Notes under the pieces: generated by a model | Databases searched by the model: none | The model's input: only the letters and a program-made list of their open reading frames with translations | What the model was told of the DNA's origin: nothing | NCBI GenBank assembly: GCA_902461085.1 | Contig: CABPWH010000002.1 | Coordinates: 1-64,000 of the forward strand | Length of the DNA: 64,000 nt | Origin: an uncultured Collinsella sp. | GTDB lineage: Bacteria > Actinomycetota > Coriobacteriia > Coriobacteriales > Coriobacteriaceae | Direction of reading: 5' to 3' | Position numbers and translations under genes: made by a program | Shown: positions 52,679 to 60,965 of the stretch, in pieces | How positions within the stretch are numbered: the first letter of the stretch is position 1 | Layout: each line of letters starts with the position of its first letter

Positions 52679-53455
52679 TTACCAACCGGTGTAGTAATCG
52701 GTGGTTCCGGCAGCGCAGCCGGAGTCATAGACCTTGCAATCACCCTTGGAGCCCGTAAAGGTCGAGCCCTGGGCCATATCGCCCGCGGCAACAACGTAAT
52801 AGCCGTCGGAATCGCGCCAGAAGCCCTCAGAATCCTGAGTCCATTCGCCCGTGCGATAGTGATAAAGCACATTGCTGCTGTAATAGGTCTCGCGGCGCCC
52901 GTTGTAGTTATTGACACCCGCAGAGCGCGTCAGGCCCGATCCGTTCGCGTAGGACGCGGCAGACGCGTAAGGCGGAGTGTAACCGGCGTTGTAGTACGAA
53001 GCCTGGGCGGCCTCGGCGGCCTCTGCCTCGGCGGCCGCAGCCTCGAGCGCCTCACGTTTGGCATCCTCGAGCGTCGTGCGCAGCTCATCGAGCTCGGCCG
53101 ACCTGGCGTCGACCTCCTCCATCGTCAAAAGGCTGCCCGCGCCATCAATGCACTCTTGAAGCACGGCACGCTCGTCATCGGTGGCATAGTCGCCATACAT
53201 ATTCATGATGATCTGAGCGCGCATCTCCAGGGAATCGCGCTTGGCCTCCATCGAGGCGTTCCACTCCTGCATGGAACCATAACCATCGCCGCGATAGTCA
53301 ACGGGCTGCACCAGCGTCGTCTCGGACGGCGTAGACCCAACCGTATCGGACAGTGTTGCGGCGTGGGCATCAGTTGCACCGGCGCCCGCCAAAAGTGCCA
53401 CGGTCAGAGCGGCGGAAAGGGCGGCGGCTTTCGGTTTTCGTGAATCAATCCTCAT
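52679..53455 (-). CDS. Secreted coiled-coil protein with 3D/RlpA-like C-terminal domain
   Basis: 258 aa. Signal peptide ALSAALTVALLAGAGATDAHA, then an acidic coiled-coil (MTMEEVDARSAELDELRTTL and an Ala/Glu-rich run), a Tyr/Ser/Gly linker, and a C-terminal YYVVAAGDMAQGSTFTGSKG then KVYDSGCAAGTTDYY that resembles the 3D/double-psi beta-barrel domain seen in cell-wall proteins. A role at the wall is likely; lytic activity is not shown. GGAGG is 11 bases before the ATG at 53455. Confidence 0.7.
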   Translation of the reverse strand: MRIDSRKPKAAALSAALTVALLAGAGATDAHAATLSDTVGSTPSETTLVQPVDYRGDGYGSMQEWNASMEAKRDSLEMRAQIIMNMYGDYATDDERAVLQECIDGAGSLLTMEEVDARSAELDELRTTLEDAKREALEAAAAEAEAAEAAQASYYNAGYTPPYASAASYANGSGLTRSAGVNNYNGRRETYYSSNVLYHYRTGEWTQDSEGFWRDSDGYYVVAAGDMAQGSTFTGSKGDCKVYDSGCAAGTTDYYTGW

Positions 53456-53664
53456 GTAGCTGGAAACCTCCGTAGTGCGTTTTTGCTGCGTTTGAGCTGC
53501 GTGTGATTCGATCGCGCTGCATAGTACCCCGAGCAAATCGCGACCTGCGGTTTTACTTAAAAGGCGCACGTCAATTGCGTAAAACTCACATCCTCTCAAC
53601 AGGAGTTTTCCACAACTCGAATGCATAAAGCGTGTCAAAAACCCTGTTTTTGCGCCCTCTCTAT

Positions 53665-53707
53665 GCAAAAAAGGCGCCTGTGCAACCATTGTTCGCACAG
53701 GCGCCTT
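53665..53707 (-). terminator. Terminator of metY
   Basis: AAGGCGCCTGTGC (53671-53683) pairs perfectly with GCACAGGCGCCTT (53695-53707). The minus strand continues with six T. It lies 61 bases past the metY stop. Confidence 0.85.
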
Positions 53708-53767
53708 GAGCAGGCATTTTATACAGTTATACCTATCGAGTCGCAAGGGGTCCTTGCACAAGTCGCC

Positions 53768-55078
53768 TTACTCGTCCAGCGCGGCGAAGGCCTGCTTCAG
53801 ATCCCAAATGATATCCTCGGCATTCTCGGTACCGATGGAAAGACGGATCGTGGAGGACGTGATGTTCTGCTCGGCGAGCTCCTCGGCAGAGAGCTGGGAG
53901 TGCGTGGTGGTAGCCGGGTGCACGACGAGCGACTTGACGTCGGCCACGTTGGCGAGCAGCGAGAACACCTGCAGATGATCGATGAACTTCCAGGCGGCCT
54001 CCTGGCCACCCTTAATCTCAAAGGTAAAGATCGAGGCACCGCCGTTGGGGAAATATTGCTTGTAGAGCTCATGGTCGGGGTGCTCAGGCAGGCTCGGGTG
54101 GTTCACCTTGGCAACATGGCTGTCACCGGTCAGGAACTCAACGACCTTCTTGGTGTTCTCGACATGGCGGTCGACGCGCAGCGACAGGGTCTCGGTGCCC
54201 TGGAGCAAGATCCAGGCGTTGAACGGGCTAATGCAAGCGCCCTCGTCACGCAGCAGGATGGCGCGGACATAGGTCGCGAAGGCGGCAGGGCCGGCAGCCT
54301 CGGCAAACGAGACACCATGGTAGGAGGGGTTGGGCTCGGCAATCTGCGCATACTTGCCGCTCGCCTTCCAGTCAAAGTTGCCGCCATCGACAATCACGCC
54401 GCCCAGCGAGGTGCCGTGGCCGCCAATGAACTTAGTTGCGGAGTGAACGACGATGTTGGCGCCGTGCTCCAGCGGGCGGAACAGATACGGGGTGCCAAAG
54501 GTGTTATCGACGACAACCGGCAGACCATGCTTCTTGGCGATCTCGGAGATAGCGTCGATGTTGGGAATATCAGAGTTGGGGTTACCGAGCGTCTCGAGGT
54601 AAATGACCGTGGTGTTGTCCTTGATGGCACCCTCGACCTCATCCAGGTCGTGGGCATCGACGAAGGTGGTCTCGACACCAAATTGGGAGAGCGTGTGCTC
54701 CAGCAGGTTGTAGGAACCGCCGTAGATGGTCTTCTGGGCCACCACATGGTCGCCGGCCTGAGCGAGCGCCTGCAGGGTATAGGTGATGGCGGCGGCACCA
54801 GAGGCGACGGCGAGGCCGGCCACGCCGCCCTCGAGTGCGGCAATACGGTCCTCAAAGACGCCCTGGGTGGAATTGGTCAGACGACCGTAGATGTTACCGG
54901 CGTCGGCAAGACCAAAGCGGTCGGCAGCATGCTGGGAGTTGCGGAACACATAGCTCGTGGTCTGGTAGATAGGCACGGCGCGGGAATCGGATGCGGGATC
55001 GGCGCTCTCCTGGCCAACGTGAAGCTGCAGGGTATCGAAACCAAAGGTGTGCTCGGGGTTGTTGATAAACTGGCTCAT
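53768..55078 (-). CDS. metY: O-acetylhomoserine sulfhydrylase (MetY family)
   Basis: 436 aa of the Cys/Met metabolism PLP family. The PLP lysine is in HSATKFIGGHGT, with NIYGRLTNSTQG and YLETLGNPNSDIPN as substrate and cofactor loops. The 436-aa length and the insertions after KASGKYAQIAEPNPSYHGV point to O-acetylhomoserine (or serine) sulfhydrylase rather than cystathionine synthase. It makes homocysteine or cysteine from sulfide. AAGGAG lies seven bases before the ATG. Its leader has a Cys-containing peptide, and a LysR gene is divergent. Confidence 0.92.
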   Translation of the reverse strand: MSQFINNPEHTFGFDTLQLHVGQESADPASDSRAVPIYQTTSYVFRNSQHAADRFGLADAGNIYGRLTNSTQGVFEDRIAALEGGVAGLAVASGAAAITYTLQALAQAGDHVVAQKTIYGGSYNLLEHTLSQFGVETTFVDAHDLDEVEGAIKDNTTVIYLETLGNPNSDIPNIDAISEIAKKHGLPVVVDNTFGTPYLFRPLEHGANIVVHSATKFIGGHGTSLGGVIVDGGNFDWKASGKYAQIAEPNPSYHGVSFAEAAGPAAFATYVRAILLRDEGACISPFNAWILLQGTETLSLRVDRHVENTKKVVEFLTGDSHVAKVNHPSLPEHPDHELYKQYFPNGGASIFTFEIKGGQEAAWKFIDHLQVFSLLANVADVKSLVVHPATTTHSQLSAEELAEQNITSSTIRLSIGTENAEDIIWDLKQAFAALDE

Positions 55079-55132
55079 GATAATCTCCTTGATCGAACAA
55101 AAGTAATAAGCGTAAGAGAAGTAAGTCGCTGT

Positions 55133-55164
55133 CTCCTGATCACGCCAACGGGCGCAAGCAGGAG
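55133..55164 (-). promoter_or_regulatory. Hairpin overlapping the metY leader peptide stop
   Basis: CTCCTG and CAGGAG arms (55159-55164 and 55133-55138), with an inner CGCC/GGCG stem, enclose the second Cys codon region and the stop of the leader peptide. No T-run follows, so it is not a simple terminator. Confidence 0.6.
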
Positions 55165-55193
55165 CCCGGCATTCGTCTTAGCAAGCAGTTCAT
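55140..55193 (-). CDS. 17-aa Cys-containing leader peptide of metY
   Basis: ATG 55193 follows AAAGGAGG by seven bases and encodes MNCLLRRMPGSCLRPLA before TGA. Two of the 17 residues are Cys, just upstream of a sulfur-assimilation gene. It lies between the metY promoter and the metY start (62 bases before it), and its end overlaps a hairpin. Cysteine-rich short ORFs that sense cysteine by ribosome stalling are known upstream of sulfur genes in mycobacteria and other actinobacteria; this fits that pattern. Confidence 0.7.
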   Translation of the reverse strand: MNCLLRRMPGSCLRPLA

Positions 55194-55262
55194 ATGCGGT
55201 CCTCCTTTTGACATCCCGTTCTCGTGGTCGGCTTAATTACCTACCTCCTTTGTGTGTTTTGA

Positions 55263-55291
55263 ATAGTACGAGCATCGTCTCCCCGGGTCAA
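55263..55291 (-). promoter_or_regulatory. metY promoter
   Basis: On the minus strand TTGACC (55286-55291) and TACTAT (55263-55268) with a 17-base spacer. It gives a leader of about 180 bases before metY. Confidence 0.65.
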
Positions 55292-55352
55292 TCACTTAAA
55301 AGCGCTAACCTGTTATCGGTTTTTTAGATAGCTATCGAAAGGACGAGCGTCG

Positions 55353-56255
55353 ATGACCCTCCAACAGCTTCGCTTTTTGATCGCCGTGGCAGAGTCCGGC
55401 TCAATCAACGCCGCAGCTCAGCGCCTCTATACCGCTCAGTCCAACATCTCAAACGCCGTCAAAAGCCTGGAACAGGAGCTCCATCTGGAGATCTTTACGC
55501 GCTCCAGCCGCGGCGTCACGCTCACCAACGACGGCACCGAGCTTTTGGGTTATGCACGCCAGGTCGTAGAGCAGGCCGACATGCTCGAGGCCCGCTACGA
55601 GGACGGCGGTACACCTCAGGCCCGCCTTGCCATCTCGGCCCAACACTACGCGTTTTCGGTCGAGGCCTTTGTCAACGTGGTCGAGCGCTGCCGCGACAGC
55701 AAGTTCGAGTTCATCATGCGCGAGACCACCACGGCGCAGATCATCGACGACGTGCGCGCGTTTCGCAGCGATATCGGCATTCTGTATCTGGATGACTTTA
55801 ACGCCCGCGTTCTGCAGAAGGCCTTCGCCGATGCCCGCGCAAGCTTCCATCCCCTATTCGACGCGACGGTCCACGTCTTCGTTAGCGAGCGCCACCCGCT
55901 CGCACGCCGCCCTCAGCTGTCCCTCGCCGACCTCACGCCCTATACGCGCTACAGCTTTGAGCAGGGAACCTCGAACTCCTTCTATTACGCCGAGGAACCG
56001 TTTAGCTATATCCCTTGCGACCGCAACATTCGAATCTCGGACCGCGGAACACTTACCAACTTACTTATCACGTCGAACGGTTACACCCTGTCGACCGGTG
56101 TCCTCTCCAATGAAATGCAATGGGGTATGGCATCGATCCCGTTAGCAGACGCCCCAACGATGCACGTAGGCTATATCATGCACGACGAGCGCAAGCCCTC
56201 TCCCCTCTTGCAGCAATACCTCGACGAGCTCAACCGCATCATCCATGCCAACTAA
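55353..56255 (+). CDS. LysR-family transcriptional regulator
   Basis: 300 aa. N-terminal helix-turn-helix LRFLIAVAESGSINAAAQRLYTAQSNISNAVKSLEQELHLEIF and a type-2 periplasmic-fold effector domain (MRETTTAQIIDDVRAFRSDIG, then VFVSERHPLARRPQLSLADL) fit LysR proteins. It is divergent from metY, so it may control sulfur assimilation; CysB and CymR-type roles are the model. The palindrome GATAGCTATC (55327-55336) lies 17 bases before its start. Its ribosome site is AAAGGA. Confidence 0.87.
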   Translation: MTLQQLRFLIAVAESGSINAAAQRLYTAQSNISNAVKSLEQELHLEIFTRSSRGVTLTNDGTELLGYARQVVEQADMLEARYEDGGTPQARLAISAQHYAFSVEAFVNVVERCRDSKFEFIMRETTTAQIIDDVRAFRSDIGILYLDDFNARVLQKAFADARASFHPLFDATVHVFVSERHPLARRPQLSLADLTPYTRYSFEQGTSNSFYYAEEPFSYIPCDRNIRISDRGTLTNLLITSNGYTLSTGVLSNEMQWGMASIPLADAPTMHVGYIMHDERKPSPLLQQYLDELNRIIHAN

Positions 56256-56354
56256 CTGTCGGAAGACGGGGTAGAAATCGTAGATTGCTAGCCCTCGGAG
56301 AGCATGGCGCTACAATGGTCACTCACACGAAACGTACCCAACGAAAGGAACCAT

Positions 56355-56840
56355 GTGAAGGTCATCATCTATACCGACGGCTCGGCCCGATCAAATCCGG
56401 GACGCGGCGGCTACGGCGCCGTGCTCAAATACACCAACCCCGCCGGCAAGACCTTCACCTCCGAGCTTTCGCGCGGCTACGCCAAGACCACCAACAACCG
56501 CATGGAGCTCATGGCGGTCATTGTGGCGCTCGAGGCGCTCAACCGCCCCTGCGACGTCGAAGTCCATTCCGATTCGCAGTACGTCGTCAACGCCTTCAAC
56601 AAGCACTGGATTGACGGATGGAAAAAACGCGGCTGGAAGACCGCCAACAAGCAGCCTGTCAAGAACCGCGATCTGTGGGAGCGCCTGCTCACCGCAAAGA
56701 GCAAGCACAAAGTGGAGTTCATCTGGGTTAAGGGCCACGCCGGCCATGAGCTCAACGAGCGCTGCGACGAGCTTGCCACCACGGCGGCCGACGGCAGCAA
56801 CCTCGATATCGACACCGGCTTTAACGAGAGCGACCTGTAA
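56355..56840 (+). CDS. rnhA: Ribonuclease HI
   Basis: 161 aa. The four acidic catalytic residues are seen in order: [35 protein letters not shown] and [13 protein letters not shown], plus [10 protein letters not shown]. It cuts the RNA of RNA-DNA hybrids. GTG start at 56355 with AAAGGA five bases upstream; an earlier in-frame start lacks a ribosome site. Confidence 0.95.
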   Translation: MKVIIYTDGSARSNPGRGGYGAVLKYTNPAGKTFTSELSRGYAKTTNNRMELMAVIVALEALNRPCDVEVHSDSQYVVNAFNKHWIDGWKKRGWKTANKQPVKNRDLWERLLTAKSKHKVEFIWVKGHAGHELNERCDELATTAADGSNLDIDTGFNESDL

Positions 56841-56915
56841 CGACGTTTTCGCACGCTATTTCCTGCCCCCTCGCGCTACACTCATCCTGTAAACCGAACG
56901 GCACGAGGGGGATAC

Positions 56916-58022
56916 ATGCTGCGTATAGCGACCATCGGCACATCCATGATTACCGACGACTTTATCCAGGTCGTCAACGCCAACGACCAAGCTGCGTTTG
57001 TGGGCACGCTCTCGCGCGATGCAGATCGCGGCGCCGCCTTCACCGCTAAGCATGGCGGCGAGCGTAACTTCACCGCGCTTGACGAGCTTGCGTCCGCCGC
57101 CGACGTCGACGCCGTCTATATCGGCAGTCCTAACGCACTTCACTACGAGCAGGCACTCACCTGTATCGCCGGCGGCAAGCACGTTATCGTCGAAAAGCCC
57201 TTTTGTGCCACCGAGGCGCAGGCGCTCGAAGTCTTTCGCGCAGCCGAGGCGACGGGCGTCGTAGCCCTCGAGGCCATGCGCCCGCTCCATGACCCCGCTT
57301 TCCACGCCGTCGAGGACGCCCTGGGCGAGATTGCGCCCATTCGTCGTGCATCGTTGCGCTTTGGCAAGTATTCTTCGCGCTACAACGAGGTTCTCGCGGG
57401 GCGCGCCACCAATATCTTCGACTGCCGCATGGCCTCGGGCTCCCTCATGGACATCGGCGTCTATACCGTCGAGCCCATGGTCGAGATTTTCGGCATGCCC
57501 TCCGGCCTTACGAGCATGGCTACTCTGCTCGACCCCGCCACGCGACAGCTCACGCACGGCCCCATCGATGGCTGCGGTTCCATCCTCGCCAGCTACGGCG
57601 GTGGCCGTATCTCCGTCGAGCTCGCGCACTCCAAAATTACGAATGACCTGCTGCCCTCGCAGATCGAAGGCGAGCACGGCACTATCCAGATCGACCATCT
57701 GTCCACGCCCCGCAACGTCCGCATCGACTATCGCGGCGACGTCGTACGCGGCTCGGCGACCGAGGCACCGCGCGAACAGGGCGACAACGGCCGCGTGCTC
57801 GACCTGCCCAAATCGAGCAACACCATGGAATACGAACTCGCAGACTTTATCACCGCCATCGGCGGCATCGATAACGTTAAGGAAGAGATTTGGGAGACCC
57901 CGGCGGGACGCCACGAGCTCGGCCACTACCGCGATGTCACGCTCGTCTCACTGCGCATCATGGATGCCGTGCGCCAGCAGGCCGGCATTACCTTCCCGGC
58001 CGACGCAGGCAAGCAGGCATAG
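56916..58022 (+). CDS. Gfo/Idh/MocA-family oxidoreductase
   Basis: 368 aa. LRIATIGTSMITDDFIQVV at the start (Rossmann), AVYIGSPNALHYEQAL, VIVEKPFCATEAQA with the EKP motif, and the C-terminal half SGSLMDIGVYTVEPMVEIFG. It is an NAD(P)-linked sugar or polyol dehydrogenase of unknown substrate. GAGGGGG lies five bases before the ATG. The acylphosphatase gene follows at three bases, so the two are co-translated. It is a second family member in the window, unrelated in sequence detail to 48634-49653. Confidence 0.87.
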   Translation: MLRIATIGTSMITDDFIQVVNANDQAAFVGTLSRDADRGAAFTAKHGGERNFTALDELASAADVDAVYIGSPNALHYEQALTCIAGGKHVIVEKPFCATEAQALEVFRAAEATGVVALEAMRPLHDPAFHAVEDALGEIAPIRRASLRFGKYSSRYNEVLAGRATNIFDCRMASGSLMDIGVYTVEPMVEIFGMPSGLTSMATLLDPATRQLTHGPIDGCGSILASYGGGRISVELAHSKITNDLLPSQIEGEHGTIQIDHLSTPRNVRIDYRGDVVRGSATEAPREQGDNGRVLDLPKSSNTMEYELADFITAIGGIDNVKEEIWETPAGRHELGHYRDVTLVSLRIMDAVRQQAGITFPADAGKQA

Positions 58023-58024
58023 CG

Positions 58025-58435
58025 ATGGGCCTCTTCGATACGTTCTTCTCCAGCATCACCGGCGGCAGTCGAGAGCCTCAAAAACCATCAAACGTCGAGC
58101 TCGAGCTGCGCCGCAGGCTTACTGTGCTCGCAAGCGACGAGGCCACTCAAGACACTCCCCTGCGTTATTTCCTGCGCTGGGAGGGGCAAGTCCAAGGCGT
58201 TGGTTTTCGCTTTACCAACACCAACCTCGCGCAGGCACGCGCACTCACCGGCTGGGTGAGTAACAAGGAAGACGGGTCGGTCGAGATGGAGATACAGGGA
58301 GCTCCGGCAAACATCCTATCTCATCTCGAGGCGCTTCATGCCTCCTATGAGCGCATGGGGACGCGTTTTCGCCTCGTAGACGCTCAGGTCCGAGCCCCAC
58401 TTGCCAATGAAGACGGCTTCACTCCTCATTATTAG
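58025..58435 (+). CDS. Acylphosphatase with N-terminal extension
   Basis: 136 aa. Residues 50-136 carry the acylphosphatase motifs WEGQVQGVGFRFTNT (Arg in the phosphate loop) and TGWVSNKEDGSVEMEI (Asn). It hydrolyses acyl phosphates. The first 45 residues (MGLFDTFFSSITGGSREPQK and following) are additional and unrecognised. The ATG is two bases after the oxidoreductase stop. Confidence 0.85.
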   Translation: MGLFDTFFSSITGGSREPQKPSNVELELRRRLTVLASDEATQDTPLRYFLRWEGQVQGVGFRFTNTNLAQARALTGWVSNKEDGSVEMEIQGAPANILSHLEALHASYERMGTRFRLVDAQVRAPLANEDGFTPHY

Positions 58436-58496
58436 TATTGTGTGCTAAATACGGTATCATTTACCTACGACCGTTAATAGAAAAGAGGCGAGGCGC

Positions 58497-58877
58497 ATGG
58501 CGGTGCAAAGAAGGAATACCAGGCAGCGAAAGCTGGTTCTTGACGCCGTGCGCCAAAGCTATAACCATCCCACCGCCGACGAAATCTACAACGTCGTGCG
58601 CGCGCAGGATGACAAAATCAGCCGCGGTACGGTCTACCGCAACCTCAATCTCTTGGCAGATGCCGGAGAAATCCTCTCGATCAAGACGCCGGGCGGGAGT
58701 CGCTTCGATCGCACGATCGAGCCGCATGCGCATATCATCTGCACCTCGTGCAGCCGCGTCATCGACGTACCGCTCCCCTTCGACGCCCAGCTCGACGCCA
58801 GGGCATCCGAACAAATCGGCTGGCACGTCACGTCGCACTACACCATCTTCGAGGGTCTCTGCCCCGACTGCCGGTAG
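58497..58877 (+). CDS. Fur-family regulator, PerR-like
   Basis: 126 aa. Winged helix (RNTRQRKLVLDAV, then SRGTVYRNLNLLADAGEI), regulatory metal ligands Asp71, His77 and His79 in RFDRTIEPHAH, and a structural zinc pair CTSC (82-85) with CPDC (122-125). The Asp/His set favours PerR over Fur or Zur, so it may sense peroxide or metal. GAGG lies upstream of the ATG at 58497. Confidence 0.85.
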   Translation: MAVQRRNTRQRKLVLDAVRQSYNHPTADEIYNVVRAQDDKISRGTVYRNLNLLADAGEILSIKTPGGSRFDRTIEPHAHIICTSCSRVIDVPLPFDAQLDARASEQIGWHVTSHYTIFEGLCPDCR

Positions 58878-58953
58878 CCTTTGGGGCATGACTGTAAATC
58901 CTCTTGCCCGCCCGCTACAGCAAACAGTACATTTCTAGGTATGTCCCGAAAAC

Positions 58954-59751
58954 CTACTCGGCGAGCAGACGGCGCAGTTCCTCTTCGACCGTGCGCACGT
59001 AACGGACGCGGTCGTTGATGCCACGCATAGAGGGATTGCAGCTTTCCATGAGATAAGGATGGCCCACTACGTTGAGCATGTCGCGGTCGTTTTCGTTATC
59101 ACCAAACGCCATCATCTCATCGGGCGAAATACCCAGGGCACGACCGTAATCGGCAAGCGCGGAGCCCTTGCCCGAACCGAAACCGATAAAGTCCGTCCAT
59201 TCGGTTCCCGACGTCATCACGTCGACACGGTCGCTAAAGAGGCAGTCAAAATGCTCCAGCGCCGCCGGCTGATCCACCTCGGGCGTCTGGAAGGCAATCT
59301 TAATGACGTCCTCGTCGATGTCCTCGGGACGGTCGACCACCGCCACATCGCAGTGGACCTCATAGCGCAAATGGTCGACGAACGCATCGTTGCCGCTCAT
59401 GGTGTAGAGGTGCCCCTCACACGAAAGGGTCACGTCGGCATGGGGATACGCAACCACGGCATTCGCGATATCCATAGCAAGGCCACGCTCCATGGAACGC
59501 TTGACAACGGCGCGCCCCTCGCTCATCACCAGGGCTCCGTTTTCGCATACATAGGCGAGCTCATCAGCCACCGGGGCAAATAGGTGGCGCAAACTCGCAT
59601 ACTGACGGCCACTCGCCGGCATAAACACGATACCGCGACGATGCAGCTTATCGATGAGCTCAAAGGCCTCGGAACGCGGCTCGCGCTCCCCCGGATGCAG
59701 CAACGTGCCGTCCAAATCGCATGCAATCAGCTTGATTCCCTCAAGACCCAT
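58954..59751 (-). CDS. Cof-type HAD phosphatase
   Basis: 265 aa. Motif I ACDLDGTLLHPGER, motif II FMPASGRQYASL, the cap domain, then GKGSALADYGRALG and MAFGDNENDRDML. It is a subfamily IIB phosphatase for sugar phosphates or cofactors. The ATG at 59751 has GGGGGAAG upstream; an earlier frame continues across the hairpin at 59782-59820. Convergent with the PerR gene. Confidence 0.87.
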   Translation of the reverse strand: MGLEGIKLIACDLDGTLLHPGEREPRSEAFELIDKLHRRGIVFMPASGRQYASLRHLFAPVADELAYVCENGALVMSEGRAVVKRSMERGLAMDIANAVVAYPHADVTLSCEGHLYTMSGNDAFVDHLRYEVHCDVAVVDRPEDIDEDVIKIAFQTPEVDQPAALEHFDCLFSDRVDVMTSGTEWTDFIGFGSGKGSALADYGRALGISPDEMMAFGDNENDRDMLNVVGHPYLMESCNPSMRGINDRVRYVRTVEEELRRLLAE

Positions 59752-59781
59752 ATGCTTCCCCCAAAGCCTCTCATCAACAGC

Positions 59782-59820
59782 AAGACGGACTTTGAATGGC
59801 AATCCCTCAAAGCCCGTCTT
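59782..59820 (-). promoter_or_regulatory. Leader hairpin upstream of the Cof HAD gene
   Basis: AAGACGG (59782-59788) pairs with CCGTCTT (59814-59820), extended by CTTTGA/TCAAAG with one mismatch. It sits between the UreE-like stop and the HAD start; there is no T-run, so it may be a weak terminator or leader structure. Confidence 0.5.
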
Positions 59821-59834
59821 GCGTATGCGCGCGC

Positions 59835-60413
59835 TTAGCCGCGCGTCTTTTTTACGATCGTAAAGTCTGGAGCCATACTCACAACGGCATCCGCCGCACT
59901 CGACGCAAAGCGCCGGTCCGAATCGAGTTCACGGGTAACCGTCGAGAGCCGAACGCCCTCGACGCCCCGGAGCATGCGGCCCAAAACAGGCTGCACCGGC
60001 GTATACATGCGCACGGCATGCTCGTCCGAATCGCCTCGAAAAAGCGGCGCATGCATATTGCCGATCTCCCAGCACGCATGCGCGAGCGCAATCGGGTCCA
60101 TGCGGTCAACTTCGACCAAATAAACCTCGGCGCTGCGCAGGCGCACGACAACCGCCACGGACACCGCACCCGTGTGGTCGACGGCGAGCACGTCGCCGTC
60201 GACAAGACGACCGCCGTCGGCAGTATCCAGCCGAACATCGACCGTGCGCCCCAGCTCCGTCACGCCCACAAACGCGCATACATCGGCCTGGTCCCAATCG
60301 AGCAGCAGCTCGTCAACCTCAAAGACACCGCCCAGCTCCCGGCGAAGCAGGAGTTCATAGGACGGATCGTTGAGATTTCCCAAGCATGTCGTCGAAACCA
60401 AGCGTTCAGGCAT
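59835..60413 (-). CDS. UreE-like nickel metallochaperone
   Basis: 192 aa. The N-terminal part is a beta domain (LLLDWDQADVCAFVGVTELG, RTVDVRLDTADGGRLVDGDVLAVD) and the C-terminal one has IALAHACWEIGNMHAPLFRG, then PVQPVLGRMLRGVEGVRL, the pattern of UreE with its metal-binding His. UreE carries nickel to urease, but no urease genes are visible. It is four bases after slyD, itself a nickel-binding isomerase, so both may serve another nickel enzyme. Family match is good but not close. Confidence 0.65.
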   Translation of the reverse strand: MPERLVSTTCLGNLNDPSYELLLRRELGGVFEVDELLLDWDQADVCAFVGVTELGRTVDVRLDTADGGRLVDGDVLAVDHTGAVSVAVVVRLRSAEVYLVEVDRMDPIALAHACWEIGNMHAPLFRGDSDEHAVRMYTPVQPVLGRMLRGVEGVRLSTVTRELDSDRRFASSAADAVVSMAPDFTIVKKTRG

Positions 60414-60416
60414 ACT

Positions 60417-60845
60417 CTAACCCTCGACCTCGACGAGCTCGATATCAAAGTTGAGATCCTTGCCGGCCAGCTCGTGGTTGGCGTCGAGCGTCACGGCCTC
60501 GGGCGTCACGTCAATGACGACGGCGGGGACGGGCATACCGCTCGGCGTGGACAGGAAGAGCTTCATGCCCTTCTCGATCTGCTCGATGTTGGGAACCTGC
60601 TCGGCCGGGAAGGTCAGAACCATCTCGGGATTGTGCTCGCCGTAGGCATCGGCAGCAGGAATGTGCACGGTCTTCTTCTCGCCCACCTGCATGTCGACAA
60701 CAGCGGCGTCGAAGCCCTTGATCATCTGGCCGGCGCCACAGGTGAACTCCAGCGGCTCGCCGCGATCGTAGGAGCTATCGAACTGCGTGCCGTCGTCGAG
60801 CGTGCCGCGATAATGAGTCTTGACCTTCTTGCCCTGGTTGGACAT
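60417..60845 (-). CDS. FKBP-type peptidyl-prolyl isomerase, SlyD-like
   Basis: 142 aa. Motifs: VKTHYRGTLDDGTQFDSSYDRGEPLEFTCGAGQMIKGFDAAVVDMQVGEKKTVHIPAADAYGEHNPEM in part, here the key segments GTQFDSS and GQMIKGFDAAV, and an IF-domain region VPNIEQIEKGMKLFL. The SlyD domain order is clear, but the His/Cys-rich nickel-binding tail of the E. coli protein is absent (the protein ends at IELVEVEG). GGAGG precedes the ATG at 60845 by five bases. It is coupled to the UreE-like gene. Confidence 0.87.
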   Translation of the reverse strand: MSNQGKKVKTHYRGTLDDGTQFDSSYDRGEPLEFTCGAGQMIKGFDAAVVDMQVGEKKTVHIPAADAYGEHNPEMVLTFPAEQVPNIEQIEKGMKLFLSTPSGMPVPAVVIDVTPEAVTLDANHELAGKDLNFDIELVEVEG

Positions 60846-60965
60846 GGAAACCTCCGTGATAAGGGCGGCGCACAACGTGGGCCGCCATGAACATATGGCG
60901 CTAACTATACCCTAGTCATACAATTCAAAGACAGTTTGCAAAGAAACGCTGCAACCGGAGGAACC

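Noticed and set aside
55079..55290. SAM or T-box riboswitch upstream of metY
   Set aside because: No T-box or SAM-I core sequence was recognised; the short Cys ORF explains the leader better.
3907..60890. Long open frames opposite real genes (for example 4603-5799, 5986-7686, 16596-18629, 37907-39658, 53621-55327)
   Set aside because: They run antisense to well-supported genes, show no family motifs or ribosome sites, and are expected from high GC and codon bias.
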